Source: Oscillospiraceae bacterium (GTDB lineage Bacteria > Bacillota > Clostridia > Oscillospirales > Oscillospiraceae). Taken from it: a stretch of DNA of 36,038 bases. This document shows, piece after piece, positions 32,104-36,038 of the stretch (position 1 is the stretch's first letter; each line of letters begins with the position of its first letter). Under the pieces are notes generated by a model. It did no database searches and was not told the DNA's origin. It was given only the letters and a program-made list of their open reading frames with translations. Position numbers and translations under genes: made by a program. The stretch is from NCBI GenBank assembly GCA_902765025.1, contig CACWYC010000018.1, positions 1-36,038 of the forward strand, read 5' to 3'.

Positions 32104-33595
32104 CGTCATCATGGTGCAGGGCACCATGTCCAACGCAGGAAAAAGCATCCTTGTTACCGGCCTGTGCCGCGTGTTCCGCCAGGACGGCTACCGGGTGGCC
32201 CCCTTCAAGAGCCAGAACATGGCCCTCAACTCCTTCATCACCCGGGACGGCCTGGAGATGGGCCGGGCCCAGGTGGTGCAGGCGGAGGCCTGCGGCATCG
32301 AGCCCTCTGTGCTGATGAATCCCATCCTGTTGAAGCCCTCCTCCGACGTAGGCTCCCAGGTTATCGTCAACGGTGAAGTCCTGGGCAACAAAACCGCCCG
32401 GGAGTATTTCGCCATGAAGCGCAGTCTCATTCCCCAGGTCATGGCTGCCTTTGAAACCCTCAGCGCCCAGAATGACATCATCGTCATCGAGGGCGCCGGC
32501 AGCCCTGCGGAAATCAATCTGAAGCAGGACGACATCGTCAACATGGGCCTTGCCAAAATGGTGAATGCCCCTGTCCTGTTGGTGGGCGACATCGACCGCG
32601 GCGGCGTTTTTGCCCAGCTTTACGGCACCATCGCTCTGCTGGACGAGGCGGAAAAAGCCCTTGTCAAAGCCACCGTCATCAACAAATTCCGTGGCGACGT
32701 CAACATTTTACAGCCCGGCCTTACCATGCTGGAGCAGCTCACCGGCAAGCCGGTGGCCGGCGTCCTCCCCTACCTCCATGTGGATATCGAGGACGAGGAC
32801 AGCCTGACAGACCGCTTTACCCGCCATGAAATCGGCCTGCTGGACATCGCCGTGCCCAAGCTGCCCCACCTTTCCAACGCCACCGACTTCGCCGTCTGGG
32901 AGGCAACCCCCGGCGTCTCCGTCCGCTATATCACGTCACCCGGCCAGCTTCGCCAGCCGGACCTCATCGTCCTCCCCGGCACCAAGAGCACCATCGCCGA
33001 CCTTCTGTGGCTGCGCCAGTGCGGCCTGGAGGCCGCCATTGCCCACGCCCACGCCTCCGGCACCCCCGTCATGGGCATCTGCGGCGGCTACCAGATGATG
33101 GGCCGCCGCATCGTGGACGCAAGCGGCGTAGAGGGCGGCGGCGCTGTCAACGGCATGGGCCTCCTGCCCACCGAGACCGTCTTCGCCGCCGAAAAGCACC
33201 GTACCCGCGTCACCGGCGCCATTGAAACCTGCGGCCTCCACCCCGCCCTGGACGGTGCCGCCGTGGAGGGCTACGAGGTCCACATGGGCGAAACCGCCCT
33301 GGACGTCGGCGCCCGCCCCTTCGTCACGCTGTCCGACGGCAAAACCGACGGCTGCGCCGCCCACCACGCCTTCGGCACCTATCTCCACGGTGTTTTCGAT
33401 ACCGTCGAGTGCCGCCGGGCCATTCTCAAAATGCTGTGTGAGCGTAAAGGCATTTCGCCTGACACCCTGCACACCTTCGACTATTCCGCCTTCAAAGAAC
33501 AGCAATATAACCTTCTGGCCGACGCCGTTCGGCAAAATCTCAACATGGACATGATTTATCGCATCGTAAAGGAGGGCGCGTCCTATGCATATTGA
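32096..33595 (+). CDS. cbiP: Cobyric acid synthase
   Basis: This 499-residue glutamine-dependent amidase converts the a,c-diamide to cobyric acid by four more amidations. It has the N-terminal VQGTMSNAGKSILVTGLCR P-loop, FKSQNMALNS, VEGAGSPAEINL-like and VGDIDRGGVF motifs. The C-terminal glutaminase has GICGGYQMMGR (Cys) and HHAFGTYLHGVFD (His). The ATG at 32096 has GGAGG upstream and overlaps cobD; the stop overlaps cbiC. Confidence 0.96.
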   Translation: MANVIMVQGTMSNAGKSILVTGLCRVFRQDGYRVAPFKSQNMALNSFITRDGLEMGRAQVVQAEACGIEPSVLMNPILLKPSSDVGSQVIVNGEVLGNKTAREYFAMKRSLIPQVMAAFETLSAQNDIIVIEGAGSPAEINLKQDDIVNMGLAKMVNAPVLLVGDIDRGGVFAQLYGTIALLDEAEKALVKATVINKFRGDVNILQPGLTMLEQLTGKPVAGVLPYLHVDIEDEDSLTDRFTRHEIGLLDIAVPKLPHLSNATDFAVWEATPGVSVRYITSPGQLRQPDLIVLPGTKSTIADLLWLRQCGLEAAIAHAHASGTPVMGICGGYQMMGRRIVDASGVEGGGAVNGMGLLPTETVFAAEKHRTRVTGAIETCGLHPALDGAAVEGYEVHMGETALDVGARPFVTLSDGKTDGCAAHHAFGTYLHGVFDTVECRRAILKMLCERKGISPDTLHTFDYSAFKEQQYNLLADAVRQNLNMDMIYRIVKEGASYAY

Positions 33596-34217
33596 ATTGG
33601 AGCAGGTGCTGCCCCTGGACATTGAGCGCCGCAGCTTTGACATCATCGAATCCGAGCTGCCCCACCCCCTGGACCCCCGGCTCGCCCCCATCATCAAGCG
33701 TGTCATCCACACCACTGCCGACTTCTCCTTTGCCGACTCTCTCTGCTTCTCCCCCGGCGTGGTGGAAAAGGCGCTGGCTGCCATCCGCGGCGGCGCCTGC
33801 ATCGTCACCGACACCAACATGGGCAAGGCCGGCGTCAACAAAGCCGCCCTTGCCAAACACGGCGGCGAGGTGTTCTGCTTCATGGCCGACGAGGACGTGC
33901 GCCTTGCCGCCAAGGAGAACGGCACCACCCGGGCCGTGGCCTCCATGGATAAGGCCGCTGCCATGGGCCGCCCCACCATTTTTGCCATCGGCAACGCCCC
34001 CACGGCGCTGATTCGCCTCTATGAGCTGATCCGGGAGGGCAAGCTCTCCCCCGCCCTCATCATCGGTGTGCCGGTGGGCTTCGTCAACGTGGTGCAGTCC
34101 AAGGAGCTGATCATGACCACCGATGTGCCCTACATCGTGGCCCGGGGCCGCAAGGGCGGCAGCAACGTGGCCGCCGCCATCTGCAACGCCCTGCTCTATC
34201 TCCTGGGCCGCGATTGA
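33585..34217 (+). CDS. cbiC: Cobalt-precorrin-8 methylmutase
   Basis: This 210-residue enzyme moves the C11 methyl group to C12, giving cobyrinate. It has FDIIESELPHPLDPRLAPI, then the catalytic-His region RVIHTTADFSFADSL and TDTNMGKAGVNKAAL, as in CbiC/CobH. AAGGAGG lies upstream of the ATG, which overlaps the cbiP stop by 11 bases. It is the last gene of the operon. No terminator follows before the next gene. Confidence 0.96.
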   Translation: MHIELEQVLPLDIERRSFDIIESELPHPLDPRLAPIIKRVIHTTADFSFADSLCFSPGVVEKALAAIRGGACIVTDTNMGKAGVNKAALAKHGGEVFCFMADEDVRLAAKENGTTRAVASMDKAAAMGRPTIFAIGNAPTALIRLYELIREGKLSPALIIGVPVGFVNVVQSKELIMTTDVPYIVARGRKGGSNVAAAICNALLYLLGRD

Positions 34218-34242
34218 CCCGCCCCCGCCCCCATGCTATAAT
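34214..34242 (+). promoter_or_regulatory. Promoter of the M32 carboxypeptidase gene
   Basis: TTGACC (34214-34219) and TATAAT (34237-34242) are exactly 17 bases apart. The -35 element contains the cbiC stop codon (34215-34217). It gives the next gene cobalamin-independent expression, with possible readthrough from the cbi operon. Confidence 0.78.
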
Positions 34243-34274
34243 ACCGATAGAAACCATCCGAGGAGGTAATCCCA

Positions 34275-35780
34275 ATGACTATGCAAGAAGCACGCCAGAA
34301 GCTGACGGCGCTGCAGCACAAGCTGGCGGCCTACGGCCACGCCCTGGCATTGATGAGTTACGACGGCGCCACCACCGCCCCCAAGGGCACCGCCGCCAAC
34401 CGCGCCCAGTCCATGGGCGTGCTGGGTGAGGAATTGTATCGGCTGTCCACCGGCGAAGAGTCCGTCCAACTGCTGGAATTTCTGGACGAACACAAGGCCG
34501 AGCTGGACGAAAAGGAGCAGCGCATCGTCTATCTGCTGCTCCGTGACATCCGCCGCATGCAGAAGATCCCCATGGACGAGTACATCGCCTATGAGAAGCT
34601 GACGGTGGAGGCCGACGACGTGTGGCACACCTGCAAGCTGAACAGCGATTTTGCCACTTTTGAGCCATATTTGCAGCAGATTTTCGACTATAATCGGAAA
34701 TTTGCCCGCTATTGCGCCCCGGAAAAGGACCCCTATGACGAGTGCCTCAACCGCTACGAGGAGGGCCTGGACCGAAAGCAATGCGACGCCTTCTTCGCCA
34801 CGCTGCGTGAGCATATCGTCCCCCTGCTGCATAAAGTGATGGCCCGGCCCCAGCTGGACAACAGCCTCATCCGCGGCCACTTCGACGCCGCTCGCCAGGA
34901 CGTCCTCTCCCGCCGCCTCATGCCCCTCATCGGCCTGGACACCGACCACGTGGGCCTCGCCACCACCGAGCATCCCTTCACCACCAGCCTTGGCTCCCAT
35001 CTGGATGAGCGCATCACCACCCACTATTACGAGGAGGATTTCTCCGACTCCATGTTCAGCGTCATCCACGAGGGCGGCCACGCCCTGTATGACACCGGCA
35101 GCGACGACGACCTGGCCTATACCGCTCTGGACGGCGGCGTTTCCATGGGCATCCACGAGAGCCAGAGCCGGTTCTATGAGAACATTCTGGGCCGCAGCCA
35201 GGCCTTCTGCGACCATCTGATGCCCATTTTGCAGGAGATTTTCCCTGAAAAGATAGCGGGCCACACTTCCGAAGAGCTGTATCGTGCCATCAACCGGGTG
35301 GAGCCCTCCCTCATCCGCACCCAGGCCGACGAGCTGACCTACTGCCTCCACGTCATGGTGCGCTATGAGCTGGAAAAGCAGATCATGGACGGCACCCTGG
35401 CGGTCCACGACCTGCCCCAGGCCTGGAACGCCCTCTATAAGGAATACCTGGGCATCGACGTGCCGGACGACCGCCACGGCGTGCTGCAGGACAGCCATTG
35501 GGCCGGCGGCCTGGTGGGCTACTTCCCCTCCTACGCCATCGGCAACGCCTACGGCGCCCAGTTCCTGCGGAAAATGAAGGAAACTGTGGACGTGGACGAC
35601 TGCCTGCGCCGCGGTGACTTCGGCCCCATCAATGACTGGAACCGCACCCACATTTGGCGCTTCGGCTGCCTGAAAACCCCCAAAACCCTCTTCGAGGACG
35701 CCGCCGGCGAAACCTTCGACCCCACCGTATACACCACCTACCTGGAGGAAAAATACGGCAAGCTGTACGGCATCTGCTGA
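34275..35780 (+). CDS. M32 family metallocarboxypeptidase
   Basis: This 501-residue soluble zinc carboxypeptidase of the thermostable carboxypeptidase 1 family releases amino acids from peptide C-termini. It has the zinc motif SVIHEGGHALYD (HExxH) near residue 265, the family HESQSRFYEN (third ligand Glu and catalytic-site residues), and GTLGSH-like and DVRITTHY-type segments, here TSLGSHLDERITTHYYEEDF. Length matches the family. The ATG has GGAGG eight bases upstream. It is probably a housekeeping peptidase unrelated to cobalamin. Confidence 0.93.
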   Translation: MTMQEARQKLTALQHKLAAYGHALALMSYDGATTAPKGTAANRAQSMGVLGEELYRLSTGEESVQLLEFLDEHKAELDEKEQRIVYLLLRDIRRMQKIPMDEYIAYEKLTVEADDVWHTCKLNSDFATFEPYLQQIFDYNRKFARYCAPEKDPYDECLNRYEEGLDRKQCDAFFATLREHIVPLLHKVMARPQLDNSLIRGHFDAARQDVLSRRLMPLIGLDTDHVGLATTEHPFTTSLGSHLDERITTHYYEEDFSDSMFSVIHEGGHALYDTGSDDDLAYTALDGGVSMGIHESQSRFYENILGRSQAFCDHLMPILQEIFPEKIAGHTSEELYRAINRVEPSLIRTQADELTYCLHVMVRYELEKQIMDGTLAVHDLPQAWNALYKEYLGIDVPDDRHGVLQDSHWAGGLVGYFPSYAIGNAYGAQFLRKMKETVDVDDCLRRGDFGPINDWNRTHIWRFGCLKTPKTLFEDAAGETFDPTVYTTYLEEKYGKLYGIC

Positions 35781-35799
35781 CAGAAAATAGCATAGAATA

Positions 35800-35820
35800 C
35801 GGCTCCCCACCGGGGAGCCG
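35800..35820 (+). terminator. Probable terminator of the carboxypeptidase gene
   Basis: CGGCTCCCC (35800-35808) pairs perfectly with GGGGAGCCG (35812-35820) around a three-base loop, 19 bases past the stop codon. The following U run is weak, so termination efficiency is uncertain. Confidence 0.7.
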
Positions 35821-35847
35821 TCAGATTATCAAAAAAGCATCGCAGAT

Positions 35848-36038
35848 TTCGCGCCCGCAGGCGCGAACCCATGAAATCCGAAAAAAGTGACGACATGTAC
35901 CCCAAGGGCACTGGCTCCACCAGCCGCTCATTCTTCGCGGGGCCTACAGCCGAAGCGCCGCCAGCGGCGGAAGAAGCGAGGCTGTGGCAAGGCAGCGGCC
36001 CGCGTTTCATGGCCTGAAGGGTCTGAAACGCGGCTGCC
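35848..36038. repeat. Structured region with nested inverted repeats, cut by window edge
   Basis: Three hairpins follow each other: TTCGCGCC/GGCGCGAA (35848-35855 with 35860-35867); ACAGCC/GGCTGT (35946-35951 with 35980-35985) enclosing CCGCC/GGCGG (35958-35970); and CGCGTTTCA/TGAAACGCG (36001-36009 with 36024-36032), extended by GGCAGC/GCTGCC (35991-35996 with 36033-36038). A 48-codon reading frame (35871-36017) has no ribosome site. It may be an intergenic repeat or a structured RNA; I recognise neither. Confidence 0.45.

Noticed and set aside
34236..35810. A 524-codon open frame antisense to the M32 carboxypeptidase
   Set aside because: It covers the promoter and full length of a well-supported gene and has no recognisable domain.
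35738..36010. A 90-codon minus-strand frame at the right end
   Set aside because: It reads through the carboxypeptidase terminator hairpin into that gene's antisense strand, with no domain and no ribosome site.
35871..36017. A 48-codon reading frame in the right-end tail
   Set aside because: It has no ribosome site, its codons are interrupted by strong inverted repeats, and no family is recognised.

Overview
The window is a stretch of bacterial chromosome from a GC-rich, Gram-positive, anaerobic Firmicute, most likely a gut-type clostridium of the Oscillospiraceae. The signs are the IspH-S1 fusion, the GerW/YtfJ spore gene, the ScpA/ScpB-centred operon, flavodiiron-rubredoxin oxygen defence, FeoAAB iron uptake, lipoprotein signal peptides and consensus sigma-A promoters. 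The taxon is inferred from gene content and not from a marker gene. I saw no rRNA, tRNA, CRISPR array, transposase or phage gene.

Positions 1-10,650 are housekeeping genes on the minus strand. A CarD-type regulator runs off the left edge. One tightly packed 12-gene operon is read leftward from a promoter near 10,700: site-2 protease, scpA, scpB, DUF2953, ytfJ, dacF-like, rluB, rpiR-type regulator, BaiN/YhiN flavoprotein, cmk, plsC and ispH-S1, ending at a clear terminator near 570. Most junctions overlap by 1-8 bases. The rluB junction implies an AUA start codon.

Positions 10,800-16,620 cover redox and iron. They hold a 61-residue membrane protein (plus strand), a flavodiiron protein with C-terminal rubredoxin plus a small Cys-rich protein, and a feo operon (feoA-feoA-feoB, FeoB-associated Cys-rich protein, HMA-domain protein). 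The feo promoter carries three evenly spaced 16-bp palindromes, one lying exactly between -35 and -10. FeoB carries an unusual acidic insert of about 105 residues.

Positions 16,665-34,217 form a divergent cobalamin locus with two consensus promoters back to back near 23,050, each followed by a cobalamin-riboswitch-like leader and an intrinsic terminator. Leftward: a CbiK-type chelatase made as a surface lipoprotein, a lipoprotein and a membrane-anchored protein with related NEAT-like domains, an unknown 96-residue protein, then cobT, cobU, cobS, a shortened cobU-like gene and cobC (nucleotide-loop assembly). Rightward: cbiD, F, G, H, J, ET, A, B, cobD, cbiP, cbiC (anaerobic corrin-ring synthesis and amidation). 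CbiL and a cytoplasmic cobaltochelatase are absent from the window.

Positions 34,214-36,038 hold an M32 carboxypeptidase with its own promoter embedded in the cbiC stop codon, followed by a structured, apparently non-coding tail with nested inverted repeats cut by the window edge.

The best candidate for something new is the riboswitch-controlled surface module (lipoprotein CbiK plus two NEAT-like proteins, 20,341-22,662). It suggests extracellular handling of a tetrapyrrole or cobalt, linked to B12 status.
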